Positions 13,444 through 21,561 of a DNA stretch of 32,501 bases are shown piece by piece. This stretch comes from a virus, in IMG/VR virus record IMGVR_UViG_3300044972_001114, positions 1-32,501 of that record. The stretch is one strand, 5' to 3'. Below the pieces are notes generated by a model that did not search any database, was not told the DNA's origin, and was given only the letters and a program-made list of their open reading frames with translations. A program made the translations under genes and the position numbers. Each line of letters starts with the position of its first letter. The first letter of the stretch is position 1.

Positions 13444-13949
13444 GCCTTTACCAAATCACGTCCGAAATGCAGTCCATTCTCGATGCCGTCTTGGACGGTG
13501 GCATCGACTCGCCCGAGGCGCAGGCCGCGCTCGACGAGCATCTCACGGGTCTTGATGTCGCCCTCGACACTAAGGCCGAGTCCTACGCGGGATTCATTCG
13601 TGAGCTAGAGATGCGAGCGGAGGCGAGGAGCAAGGAAGCTTCTCGCATCCGTGCGCTTGCAGCGGCTGACGATGCCCTTGCCACACGCCTCAAAGAAGGC
13701 TTGAAGGCGGCAATGGAGCAGGTTGGCAGGTTGAAGATGGAACTGCCGAGTTTCAAATTGTCGATTGCTGCTAATGGCGGGAAGCAGTCGCTTCAGATTG
13801 ATGACGATGCCGTCAAGGGTCTTGAAGTCCCGCTCGTCAAGATCGTCACCGAGCCAAACAAGGAAGCGATCCGGATCGTCCTTGAGGCTGGCGGCGAGAT
13901 CCCCGGATGCAGATTGCTCCCTCGCGGGACAAGCCTCCGCATTCGCTAA
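13440..13949 (+). CDS. Gp157-like protein (Siphovirus Gp157 family)
   Basis: A 169-residue protein from TTG 13440 in a TTGA overlap with the ERF gene. The N-terminal SLYQITSEMQSILDAVLDGG, the long central helices and a C-terminal beta segment with KLSIAANGGKQ and GCRLLPRGTSLRIR fit the Siphovirus Gp157 family (PF05565), which usually lies beside single-strand annealing proteins and has been linked to phage resistance in streptococci; its biochemical role is unclear. Its stop (13947-13949) abuts the stop of the convergent leftward gene. Confidence 0.85.
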   Translation: MSLYQITSEMQSILDAVLDGGIDSPEAQAALDEHLTGLDVALDTKAESYAGFIRELEMRAEARSKEASRIRALAAADDALATRLKEGLKAAMEQVGRLKMELPSFKLSIAANGGKQSLQIDDDAVKGLEVPLVKIVTEPNKEAIRIVLEAGGEIPGCRLLPRGTSLRIR

Positions 13950-14357
13950 TTACTTTGCCTCTCCCTCGCCGTTGCCTTCGGGTGGCGGCGAGGTTTCTTT
14001 TTGTCCAAATGGGATCATGCGATTGAGCGCCTCGCGCCGCTTCGCGCACCCTCCGCAAGTCCTGATGCCGACCGCCTTCGTCATGGCCTGCACTACGTCA
14101 CCCATCCCGCGCAGGCGCGGCTCACGCGCAGGTCGCGTAGGGGCAACGATCTCAGCCGCTGGCGGGGGCGACTTCATCCCGGCGAACAAGGGCGGGTCGG
14201 TGATGTTTCCCTCACGGCTGACGCGCGAGCCACAGGTATCACATTGCGCGGTATCTAGCCCGAGCAAGCAGACCGGGGCAGTACCAGCGACGCGCCACGA
14301 CTTGCAGTCCGCAATGGGGAGGGATATGCCGGAGATGTTGAGCGTGCCGAGCGTCAT
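13950..14357 (-). CDS. Late zinc-ribbon-like small protein
   Basis: A 135-residue protein and the last gene of the leftward unit. ATG 14357 overlaps the upstream stop as ATGA. It has paired cysteines (CDTCGSRVSREG near residue 40 and GIRTCGGCAKRREALNRMIP near residue 105) that could bind one zinc, with a proline- and arginine-rich linker between. The ending CGGCAKRREALN is common in small phage proteins encoded near tail and lysis genes. Function unknown. Its last ~17 codons coincide with the rightward terminator. Confidence 0.7.
   Translation of the reverse strand: MTLGTLNISGISLPIADCKSWRVAGTAPVCLLGLDTAQCDTCGSRVSREGNITDPPLFAGMKSPPPAAEIVAPTRPAREPRLRGMGDVVQAMTKAVGIRTCGGCAKRREALNRMIPFGQKETSPPPEGNGEGEAK
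13964..14002 (+). terminator. Rightward terminator inside the convergent gene
   Basis: The stem cctcgccg.. (13964-13976) with ..cggcgagg (13981-13993) around ttcg is followed by tttcttttt. It ends the rightward unit but lies wholly within the 3' end of the leftward gene at 14357-13950. Confidence 0.75.
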
Positions 14358-16192
14358 GACGATAAGCCTATGACCGTGCCGTCAGACTTGCAAAAGATTC
14401 GCGGCGATTGGAACGAATGGAAGCAAGGTTGCGGGAGAGGATGGTCGATGTCCCATTGACCTCCCGCCGTGCAGTCTTCGCCCTCTGGGCAGCACGGCGC
14501 AGGCTCGTAGGTGAATGGGTAGGCGTAGCACCCCGTGCGAGGGTCTGGCATTGAGGGGCAGAGGGACTCCCAGCCGTACACAAGGACGATGATGTCGTCC
14601 CCGATGGTGACCGTGATGTCTTCAAGCGGCCACCCGTTTCGCGCTTCGCAGTTAGTGACGTCTTGGAAGAAGGCAATGTCCACGCAGATTGAAATATCAG
14701 CGCTCGCGTACTCCTGAATGCGCTTCATCTGGTAGCGCTCGCCAAAGGAGTATTCGGGGAAGGAGAGGCATTGAATGACGAACGGCTGCGAATCTGTCAG
14801 CGCGGAGATGGCCGCGTTACAGGTGTTCTCCGTCGTCATTTGCCACGGGTAATCCACGATCAAAGTCTGCGTCGCGCACGCGTAGTATCGGATGGCAGTA
14901 CCGACGAGCGTGACCGTAATGTCCTGATTGCCGTTCGTAAACTCCACGCGGTCAACCGTGAGCAGGTCGCCAGCGGAGAATCCGGGGCGGTCGTTCGGGG
15001 TCTGCCAGTCGCAGGCAACGCAGGACTGGCGATTGCCGAACCAGAAGTAAGCGGACCAAGGCGCAATACCTGAGGCCGTCACTAGCCCGCCAATACGGTC
15101 ATTGATCCTTTGCGCGACGTGTCCGGCGTTTCCTGAGAAGATCACCACGTCAAGACCACAGACGCTCAGCTTGGGCGCTCCAAGCGTCCCCCAGCCTGTC
15201 GCCACGGTGTTCTCTTGGTCGATATGCACGATGCCAGACACCCCAAGGAACAAGGCATCAAGCGCAGCCTGTGCGCCCGGATCGTCTGGGTCAATCCCCG
15301 GCGCAAAGCACGCAGGGAAGACAATCGTCATGATGTCCTCAACATGGTCGGCGCACCCGAATGAATTCAGGCTGTAGCACGTCCGCACGTCGTACGTCTC
15401 AAAGCGATCCTCGAAACTGTCGCAGAAGTTTGGGTCGCTGTCGCAGTTCGGGGTATTGCCGCAGCAGTCGCCTTGCGGCTCGCAGTCAGGGCAATCCATG
15501 TGCTCGATGTAGTTCTGCGTGACCTGATTCGGGCAGCTGCCCAGCGTGACCGGGTCGCGCACGGTGCAAAAACTCATTTCCTGCGACATTGCGACACTCA
15601 AGGTCTGGATTTCCTCGGGCGGTCCGTGATCGCAGCGATCCTCCCACGGGACGCCAATCGTCTCAATGCAAGTGTTTGCTACGCTCGCAATGGTCACCCC
15701 CTTACCCTTGACGGTTCCGGCTTGATCCTTGAAGTCATAGCACTCGGCTATTAACTCCTCGCAAGGCAGTTCAGGGTCGTTCTCAATGACGGGACCTTCC
15801 TCGGTTTCAAGGTCGGCAATCCCGCCGGGGTTGCCCTGCACGGCTGGCTCCGGGTAGCAGCATGGGTTCTCGCCGATGACGCGATCTTTGACCTTGTACA
15901 AGATCCCCACATTGACCGGGTTGGTCGATAGCGGATTCGGGCAAGGCAACGCCTCCACACCTGTCAGGATGTAGATGCAGCAGTCGTACTTGATGTAGTA
16001 GCACTTGGTCGCAATGTCTGGCGGGTCGGGGATGCCGATTGAGATCAAGTACCCGAGGCAGAATTCAATGCGATCAGGCGCTGCCTCGCAGTCTGGCGGG
16101 CAGCAATACTCGTCAAAATACTCAGGGCATTTCAGGGCGTACCAAAGCACGCCGGGGTCGCAGCAACACGAAGCGGCAAGTATCGCGCTCAC
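14354..16192 (-). CDS. Cysteine-rich 612-residue late protein
   Basis: Read from GTG 16192, which overlaps the stop of a 15-codon peptide as GTGA, this 612-residue protein has 44 cysteines (about 7%), with clusters SCCC, YCCPPDC, DCC, PCC and DCCGNTPNC in the first half and a final PCCPEGEDC. The second half also carries beta-rich, adhesin-like stretches. I do not recognise the family. Downstream position after the tailspike and small membrane proteins suggests a virion-surface, tail-tip or lysis-associated protein. Phage proteins made in the cytoplasm rarely carry so many cysteines, so metal clusters, zinc sites or late disulphides are possibilities. The frame is open to 16282, but that extension would overlap two small genes. 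Confidence 0.82.
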   Translation of the reverse strand: MSAILAASCCCDPGVLWYALKCPEYFDEYCCPPDCEAAPDRIEFCLGYLISIGIPDPPDIATKCYYIKYDCCIYILTGVEALPCPNPLSTNPVNVGILYKVKDRVIGENPCCYPEPAVQGNPGGIADLETEEGPVIENDPELPCEELIAECYDFKDQAGTVKGKGVTIASVANTCIETIGVPWEDRCDHGPPEEIQTLSVAMSQEMSFCTVRDPVTLGSCPNQVTQNYIEHMDCPDCEPQGDCCGNTPNCDSDPNFCDSFEDRFETYDVRTCYSLNSFGCADHVEDIMTIVFPACFAPGIDPDDPGAQAALDALFLGVSGIVHIDQENTVATGWGTLGAPKLSVCGLDVVIFSGNAGHVAQRINDRIGGLVTASGIAPWSAYFWFGNRQSCVACDWQTPNDRPGFSAGDLLTVDRVEFTNGNQDITVTLVGTAIRYYACATQTLIVDYPWQMTTENTCNAAISALTDSQPFVIQCLSFPEYSFGERYQMKRIQEYASADISICVDIAFFQDVTNCEARNGWPLEDITVTIGDDIIVLVYGWESLCPSMPDPRTGCYAYPFTYEPAPCCPEGEDCTAGGQWDIDHPLPQPCFHSFQSPRIFCKSDGTVIGLSS

Positions 16193-16236
16193 GCTACGAT
16201 GATAATGCAGAGGGCGTAGATGACGACGCGGATCAT
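16189..16236 (-). CDS. 15-codon hydrophobic peptide, coupled at both ends
   Basis: The frame reads MIRVVIYALCIIIVA and stops. Its ATG overlaps the stop of the 37-codon gene (ATGA at 16233-16236) and its TGA overlaps the GTG of the cysteine-rich gene (GTGA at 16189-16192). Both overlaps fit the coupling style of the whole operon. It may be a membrane peptide or only a bridge that delivers ribosomes to the next gene. Confidence 0.5.
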   Translation of the reverse strand: MIRVVIYALCIIIVA

Positions 16237-16346
16237 CGTCCGGCCTTCTTGGTGGCGAGATACCAGCCTGCGCCGAAAGCAATGGCGGCGGCGGCGAGTG
16301 CGAACCAAAGACTACCGAGGAAGCTGGAGAAGTCTGCGAGGATCAT
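16233..16346 (-). CDS. Holin-like 37-residue membrane protein
   Basis: ATG 16346 starts two bases after the upstream TAA. The peptide begins MILADFSSFLGSLW, has one hydrophobic segment (FALAAAAIAFGAGWYLA) and ends KKAGR. One transmembrane helix plus a basic tail is typical of small phage holins or lysis-associated peptides, and the surrounding genes are membrane proteins. The lysis role is inferred from context. Confidence 0.6.
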   Translation of the reverse strand: MILADFSSFLGSLWFALAAAAIAFGAGWYLATKKAGR

Positions 16347-16348
16347 GT

Positions 16349-16837
16349 TTATGCCTTTCGTCTGGTCTGTGCTTTTCGAAATGCCGCATCGAACATCGGG
16401 TCTTGTGCGCGCATTGCTGCAATGTACTCCCGATCCCCTTCGGGTCGATTGGGGTCTAGCATATCGACCGCCATCTCGGCTGCAACTACCTTTTTCCTAG
16501 GAAGCCAGCCAACCGCAATGCGTAAAAATGACCCCAGTCCAGTTTGGAGCAGGAGGATGACGAGCGCCACGGCCACCACGGCTACCGCCCCATAGGTCAA
16601 GGCGGTCAGCCACATGGGGGTCTTATTTTCCACGCCTGAAAGCTGCACATGAATCCCGGACGCGAGCGCCTCAATGCGGGTAGCACGGGAAACCACCTCC
16701 GCGTCCCCTGTCTCCGTCCCGCGCTGGATCAGCCCCTGAGCCTCGGCGCGGATGTCGTTGGAACTCTGCGCGATCCGCTGTACCGGGCTGCACGCTGACA
16801 GCCAAAGGCAGGCGGTCACGGCGAGCGCCCACCACAT
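16349..16837 (-). CDS. Lipoprotein with a second membrane segment, spanin-like
   Basis: A 162-residue protein. The N-terminal signal ends in the lipobox LSAC (Cys16), so the mature protein would be a lipoprotein. A second hydrophobic stretch spans residues 77-99 (LTALTYGAVAVVAVALVILL), followed by a basic and acidic tail. Lipoprotein plus inner-membrane segment is the layout of unimolecular spanins, which fuse inner and outer membranes at lysis, although here ~60 residues follow the second segment. It is coupled to the preceding coiled-coil membrane protein (TAATG at 16835-16839). The presence of a lipobox supports a diderm host. Confidence 0.6.
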   Translation of the reverse strand: MWWALAVTACLWLSACSPVQRIAQSSNDIRAEAQGLIQRGTETGDAEVVSRATRIEALASGIHVQLSGVENKTPMWLTALTYGAVAVVAVALVILLLQTGLGSFLRIAVGWLPRKKVVAAEMAVDMLDPNRPEGDREYIAAMRAQDPMFDAAFRKAQTRRKA

Positions 16838-17100
16838 TAACGCTTCTCGATGCGCATAACGCGATCTTCTAGCCCGCGAACGCGCTCGCCGATGACTTGG
16901 ATTTGGGCGTTGCCCGATGTCGCTAACTCCTGTATTCGACCCAGTTCCGCCGCCATGCGGTCAAGGCTACGGGTCTGTTGTTCATCGCGTTCCGAGCGGC
17001 TCCCGGCGTACGCCATCGCACCAATGAGGGCAACGAGGGCGACGCAGAATTGACCGTAACGGAGCCAGCGGTCGATAGTGGATGCTACTTCTTGTGTCAT
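16837..17100 (-). CDS. Membrane-anchored coiled-coil protein, i-spanin-like
   Basis: An 87-residue protein from ATG 17100, which follows the tailspike TAA by one base. A single N-terminal hydrophobic segment (FCVALVALIGAMAYAG, residues ~18-33) is followed by a long coiled coil (LDRMAAELGRIQELA, then VIGERVRGLEDRVMRIEK). This N-in, C-out layout with a periplasmic coiled coil resembles inner-membrane spanins and XhlA-type proteins. It is adjacent to a lipoprotein, as an i-spanin/o-spanin pair would be. No ribosome site is visible, so coupling is likely. Confidence 0.6.
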   Translation of the reverse strand: MTQEVASTIDRWLRYGQFCVALVALIGAMAYAGSRSERDEQQTRSLDRMAAELGRIQELATSGNAQIQVIGERVRGLEDRVMRIEKR

Positions 17101-17101
17101 G

Positions 17102-19426
17102 TTACGGAGGGGTAATAATGCTGTCTGTGTTAGCGGGGTTGTCGTATTCCGGAGGAACAAAGGTACTTGACACCAGCGCCCCGGTTGAACTGTATTCAGT
17201 TACGACATGGGTCCACCCATACCCACCAGTCTTCTGCACATTGCAAGCCGCCCCGGTATACGCTTGCCTTTGCGATATGTCGTTAATAAACATGATGCCG
17301 CTATTTGAATCGGCTGACGGGCGACGCGCAAGGAAAGGATACATTGGACTGTTTAAGCCTCCAATCCCTTGATTGCTAAAGTTATTAAACGAGTCTCGAA
17401 TCGAACACCTAGACGCACTCTTATAGGTTGCCACGATTGGAATATTGGCTGGAATATAGCCGCTTCCGGTGGTTAGCAGAGTCGTCCCTGTAACCACTCC
17501 GCCAGTAAGTGAAGTAGATCCTGTAGCCTGAACAACAGTACCAGCAACCACCCCGCCTCCAGTTGTAAACGTCAACGTAGGCGCAGAAACATATCCTGAT
17601 CCGCCGTTAAGAATAATAAGCGAATTGACTGTGCCGTCCATATTTACACGGGCGACAACAACGGCGGTGTCTCCAGTTGGTGATGCTGAAGCAGTAACGC
17701 GTGCAATATCGCCACACAGAAACGACCCTCCAAGATCACCGTTTTCAACGGTGCATCCAACTGCATAGTCAAACCAAATAAGGGCTTCCCTTTTATTTGC
17801 TTCAGGCTGTGCGCTTCCGCCAGTAATAAGTGGGCCGCCTAAATTTGTGTTTCTTATGCTGGTGTTGAATGCTATTTTTGCCTCACTATGGCTTCCAAAT
17901 CGAATAGGGCAAGTTACATTTTCTGTATAAAAACCATCAATCGACCCGCATCTCCACGCTTTAATCCACATTCCATATCGACCACCCTGTGCCGTCAAGT
18001 TAGAAAACGAACTTGACAAAGAAGTTCCTGTGCCGTGAGCGATTGTATTTGCTTGATAGTCAAGAAGGAAATTGATTTTTGTTTCTAGGTTTGACGTGTA
18101 CCAATTAGAACAACGATTGGCATTGAAATCAGCGCCACAAACGAAACCAATTTCCGTAATAACTGATCCGGATGTGTTTAGGTTTTTAAGTTCACAACCC
18201 CATACCTGATTGAAAATAAACCCATACTGACCACTAAAGCCACGAAGAGTAATGTTGTTAATAATTCCGTCGGTGTAGTTTTTAACATACAGGGCGGTTG
18301 TTGCTGTTCCTGAAATTCTAAAGGCTCGCAACTCGTTTCCAAACGAAATAGCAAGTGGCGTTTGAGTTACTCCATTTGCCGCCATTGCTGCACCAACAAT
18401 GCTCGTAGCAACAATGTTTGAATTCTCGCCTACCCCGTAAATTGTGCGCTTCGGAGCGTTGGTGCTACTCGTCGGAATGGCGTTGATCGTAGATATGATC
18501 TTGTAGTCGCCCGCTGGTATAAATACATTCAGCCCGGTATTGATTGCCGCCTGAATGGCTGCTGTGTCATCCGTAACACCATCTCCTACTGCCCCGAAGT
18601 CTTTGACGCTCACGGTGTCGCGCAGCTTGTTCTGAAGCGTCCGCGTTGTCGCGCTGCCTGCGGCCACAAACGAAAACCGCGCATCGTTGCCTACGGTGGC
18701 TGTGGTGCTTGTTGCGCCAAAGTCAACGGCAAAGGAGCGGTTTGCGCTTAGGTCGCCGCCTCCGGTCAAGCCCGTGCCTGCGGTCATGGTCGTCGCGCCG
18801 AGCGCCTTGGCGGCAAGCCCAGAAACCAGCCCGGTGATCTGCGCTTGTCCAAGCGTCAGTACATCCGTACCGCCAGTTGCGTGCGTTGCCGCGTGAGTGG
18901 TGCTTGACTTGAGGGCAAGGTCAGACACCAAGCTCGTGACCTGCGCCTGCGTGATAGTGATGGCATCAGACTGGCCTGCGCTGTGCGTACTAGCGTGTAG
19001 TGTGGGGGTACGAGCGTTGCTCAGTCGGCCGTCGTTACCCACACAGGCGGTAGTCGCTGATGAGCCGTAGGAGACGTTGAGCGTGACATCGGTGGACAAT
19101 GCGCCACCGCCGCCCAAGCCCGTCCCAGCGATCACTTGCCGCGTACCCGCTACTTTTGCGGCTAGGTCAGTTCCAAGATCGGTGATCTGGGACTGCGACA
19201 AGGTGAGGGGGTCAGTCCCGACTGCCGTGTGACTAGCCGCATGGGCAGCAGGAGCGCCGCCGCCGCCGCCGCCTGACAGCCGAGCGTCGTTGCCTTGGCA
19301 AATCGTCCCGGCGGTCGTGCCAAAGACTGCGGCGATAGTCCCCGTCCCGGTAATCGTTCCGCCTGACAAGCCCGTGCCTGCGGTGATTTCTGAGACAGCC
19401 CCGACATTGATGACGACGTCAGCCAT
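17102..19426 (-). CDS. Tailspike with pectate-lyase-type beta-helix
   Basis: A 774-residue protein. Residues 1-260 form a repetitive stalk: GTGLSGG-type turns at 18, 101 and 218 alternate with HA(A/S)(S/T)H segments and VGND.R endings (NDARLS, NDGRLS, NDARFS). At residues 272-297 comes VSVKDFGAVGDGVTDDTAAI, the start of the Pectate_lyase_3 fold, and the rest is beta-helix-like with many Asn and Gly ladders. Such tailspikes bind and often cut surface polysaccharide. The N-terminal part probably attaches to the tail. It is coupled by TAATG to the preceding small gene. The enzyme activity is inferred from the fold only. Confidence 0.88.
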   Translation of the reverse strand: MADVVINVGAVSEITAGTGLSGGTITGTGTIAAVFGTTAGTICQGNDARLSGGGGGGAPAAHAASHTAVGTDPLTLSQSQITDLGTDLAAKVAGTRQVIAGTGLGGGGALSTDVTLNVSYGSSATTACVGNDGRLSNARTPTLHASTHSAGQSDAITITQAQVTSLVSDLALKSSTTHAATHATGGTDVLTLGQAQITGLVSGLAAKALGATTMTAGTGLTGGGDLSANRSFAVDFGATSTTATVGNDARFSFVAAGSATTRTLQNKLRDTVSVKDFGAVGDGVTDDTAAIQAAINTGLNVFIPAGDYKIISTINAIPTSSTNAPKRTIYGVGENSNIVATSIVGAAMAANGVTQTPLAISFGNELRAFRISGTATTALYVKNYTDGIINNITLRGFSGQYGFIFNQVWGCELKNLNTSGSVITEIGFVCGADFNANRCSNWYTSNLETKINFLLDYQANTIAHGTGTSLSSSFSNLTAQGGRYGMWIKAWRCGSIDGFYTENVTCPIRFGSHSEAKIAFNTSIRNTNLGGPLITGGSAQPEANKREALIWFDYAVGCTVENGDLGGSFLCGDIARVTASASPTGDTAVVVARVNMDGTVNSLIILNGGSGYVSAPTLTFTTGGGVVAGTVVQATGSTSLTGGVVTGTTLLTTGSGYIPANIPIVATYKSASRCSIRDSFNNFSNQGIGGLNSPMYPFLARRPSADSNSGIMFINDISQRQAYTGAACNVQKTGGYGWTHVVTEYSSTGALVSSTFVPPEYDNPANTDSIITPP

Positions 19427-19782
19427 TAGAGAGCTCCTGCGTAGGTGTTAACTTGAGCAGCGCCGAGCGAGATAAGCCGCTTCGTGATGCTTGCGGGGAA
19501 GAAGATATCAAGGTCATACCGGGCGCTGCCAAGCGGCAGGGTTGCCGTTGTCGCGGACGGGATCTTGATGGTCGCTACGGTCATTGCAATATTCAAGGTA
19601 ATCATCGGCGACACCCCAATACTGGAGGCGACCAAGAACGCTGCTGCGTTCGGCTGGGACAGCGTGAGCCGCCATTCGGTGGCGGTATTGAGAGCGGGGT
19701 AGGTGTTCGGCCACGTCCCGACCGTCACCGTGTCCTGAAATTCGCCACCCTTTGCAATGATGATGTTCCACTTCTCGGCCAT
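19426..19782 (-). CDS. Small tail-associated protein
   Basis: A 118-residue beta-rich protein from ATG 19782 with AGGAG upstream. It starts MAEKWNIIIAKGGEFQDTVT, a pattern like small phage baseplate or tail-fibre attachment proteins, but I cannot name the family with confidence. It sits between a large tail protein and the tailspike, and the tailspike start overlaps its stop (TAATG). A role in joining spike to tail is plausible. Confidence 0.65.
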   Translation of the reverse strand: MAEKWNIIIAKGGEFQDTVTVGTWPNTYPALNTATEWRLTLSQPNAAAFLVASSIGVSPMITLNIAMTVATIKIPSATTATLPLGSARYDLDIFFPASITKRLISLGAAQVNTYAGAL

Positions 19783-19791
19783 GTGTCGCTC

Positions 19792-21561
19792 CTATTCGGT
19801 GCAAGTTACCTTCACGGCGTTCGGCATTGAGAACCAATACTGCGGAATGGAAGGAACACTCCCAATCTCGTAGGAGGTGGGGAATTGCTCGACCATGTGG
19901 ACAATGGTGTCGTTGCAGATCGGGAGCGCCTCGATGGTCGCATTGAGGTAGTGGGACTGCAATACGCCGGGGGCTACGCGGGTTGGGTCGGTGTTCCCGT
20001 TCTCTGCCATGTTGCGGGCGACGATTGCACCCGCTGCCGTGCGGGCGTAGTTACCAATACTGACGCTCGGGGTTGCCCCAACGGTTGGGTTAGGTTCGAC
20101 CTCGACAAACGAGTACGCCCAGCGCCAATTCCCGTAATACTCGCTATTCGTGATCCGAGCAGGGAACGAACGGCACATAGGAGGCGGTACGTCGATGATG
20201 GTCGCCCCGACGCAATTCCGGTATGCCTGTGCGTTGCCCTTGGCGGTGACCACGTCGCGCGGCTCGCTCCAACTCGTCCCCTGCAATCCGAAGCGCCAGT
20301 CCGCTTCGTCCGCCGAGGTGACGGTATGCGGCGACCATTCGCCGTCAATAATGGCAAGGCGGTAGGAGACATTCCCGAGCTGCCCGATGGTGGTGGTCGC
20401 ATTGCTGTACCACGGAATCCACCCAGCCCACACGGTGCGGCCGAAGGGGACATTGTTGTACCGAGAAGCGTAATCGGCTCGTATCAAGGTGGAGAGCGGG
20501 GTAGTGTTCCAACCCGGCGTACTCGTCAGCACCGCCCCGGTATGGTCATTGACGACCACCGACGCGTCCGTGATGTAGCCCGCTCCGATGTCGTTCGGGG
20601 CGCGGACAAAAGGAGCCGCATCCCCTGCCGCATAGACTTGGTTCGCCGTAAAGTTCTTGTCGAGCGCGGGGGTATTGGCGAGGTTGCAGTTGTTGTAGAC
20701 GGTCAACCCCTCAACCATGCGCTGGGGGAAGATCGTGCTGCACGTCAACGGCGCACGCGCTTGGAATCCGGTCGCGTTGTAGAGCGAAACGAGCGGGTTT
20801 GAAGAGGTCGATACCCCGTTCACAGGCTGCATCCCGCCGCGCATAGCGACTTGATACAACTGCATCCGCGCGTTGTACTGCTGTTTCAGGGTGGCACGAG
20901 CGATAAAGATCGTTGCCGACCCGGTGCTAACAATGATCTGCTGGTTTGCCACCGCGATAGCGTCAAGGACGAGCGCAAGGCTGACATTTGGCGAGCCGAA
21001 TAAGTCGCTCAGCCGCCTCATGTATTCCGGGGACTGCACGGTAAACCCGGTCGGGGAGGTCAGGCTGTCGGCCGTCGCCGCCGTAGTCACCTCGGCAAGA
21101 AGCTCGGTGTAGGTCGTGATCGGGTCGGGGGCGGTCGCTCCGTTGACCTGCCAGCGACCATCGGACGACCATGTCGGAGCAATAGCGAGGTTCAGGACAG
21201 CGGCGCTTGAGAATTGCCAGTACCAACGCTCGTCCACCAGTTCGACCAACACCGCGCCGCCCTGCTGCGTCCAGTAGAAAGGCTGATGCGGACGGGCGTA
21301 CAGGTTGCTGATGACGACCGACAGCCCGCTTGAATCCTCAAGCGTCAACGACACATTTAGGGCCGCGTACAAGGCGGCGATCTGCGTGGAGGCGATCAGG
21401 AAACTAGCGCGGGTGTGTTGCGTCATCCCGACTGGGACGTCCACGCAAAATAGATCCGCTTCTGGGATGCCGATCTGCCGCGCTGTGTCGAGCATGGCGG
21501 CATCAGGCAGCAAGACAGGGATCGTTGCAGCGCCTGCCGTGATGTAGGCCTGTACTCCCAT
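19792..21561 (-). CDS. Large tail protein, baseplate or tip (unknown family)
   Basis: A 589-residue protein, coupled to the gene before it by TAATG. It has an N-terminal part rich in beta strands (LNVSLTLEDSSGLSVVISN, QPFYWTQQGGAVLVELVDER) and a large C-terminal domain with many aromatic and Asn residues. The ERWYW.F segment near residue 110 recalls tail-tip proteins. I do not recognise a specific domain. Order after the tape measure and before the spike indicates distal tail or baseplate. Confidence 0.72.
   Translation of the reverse strand: MGVQAYITAGAATIPVLLPDAAMLDTARQIGIPEADLFCVDVPVGMTQHTRASFLIASTQIAALYAALNVSLTLEDSSGLSVVISNLYARPHQPFYWTQQGGAVLVELVDERWYWQFSSAAVLNLAIAPTWSSDGRWQVNGATAPDPITTYTELLAEVTTAATADSLTSPTGFTVQSPEYMRRLSDLFGSPNVSLALVLDAIAVANQQIIVSTGSATIFIARATLKQQYNARMQLYQVAMRGGMQPVNGVSTSSNPLVSLYNATGFQARAPLTCSTIFPQRMVEGLTVYNNCNLANTPALDKNFTANQVYAAGDAAPFVRAPNDIGAGYITDASVVVNDHTGAVLTSTPGWNTTPLSTLIRADYASRYNNVPFGRTVWAGWIPWYSNATTTIGQLGNVSYRLAIIDGEWSPHTVTSADEADWRFGLQGTSWSEPRDVVTAKGNAQAYRNCVGATIIDVPPPMCRSFPARITNSEYYGNWRWAYSFVEVEPNPTVGATPSVSIGNYARTAAGAIVARNMAENGNTDPTRVAPGVLQSHYLNATIEALPICNDTIVHMVEQFPTSYEIGSVPSIPQYWFSMPNAVKVTCTE

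Noticed and set aside
16193-16282. 30-residue N-terminal extension of the cysteine-rich protein
   Set aside because: The extension overlaps the 37- and 15-codon genes, whose stop/start overlaps lead exactly to GTG 16192.
19885-20802. Long plus-strand frame (305 codons) opposite the tail gene
   Set aside because: It is antisense to a well-supported tail gene, rich in Arg, Val and Gly as expected for a shadow frame in GC-rich DNA, and has no ribosome site.
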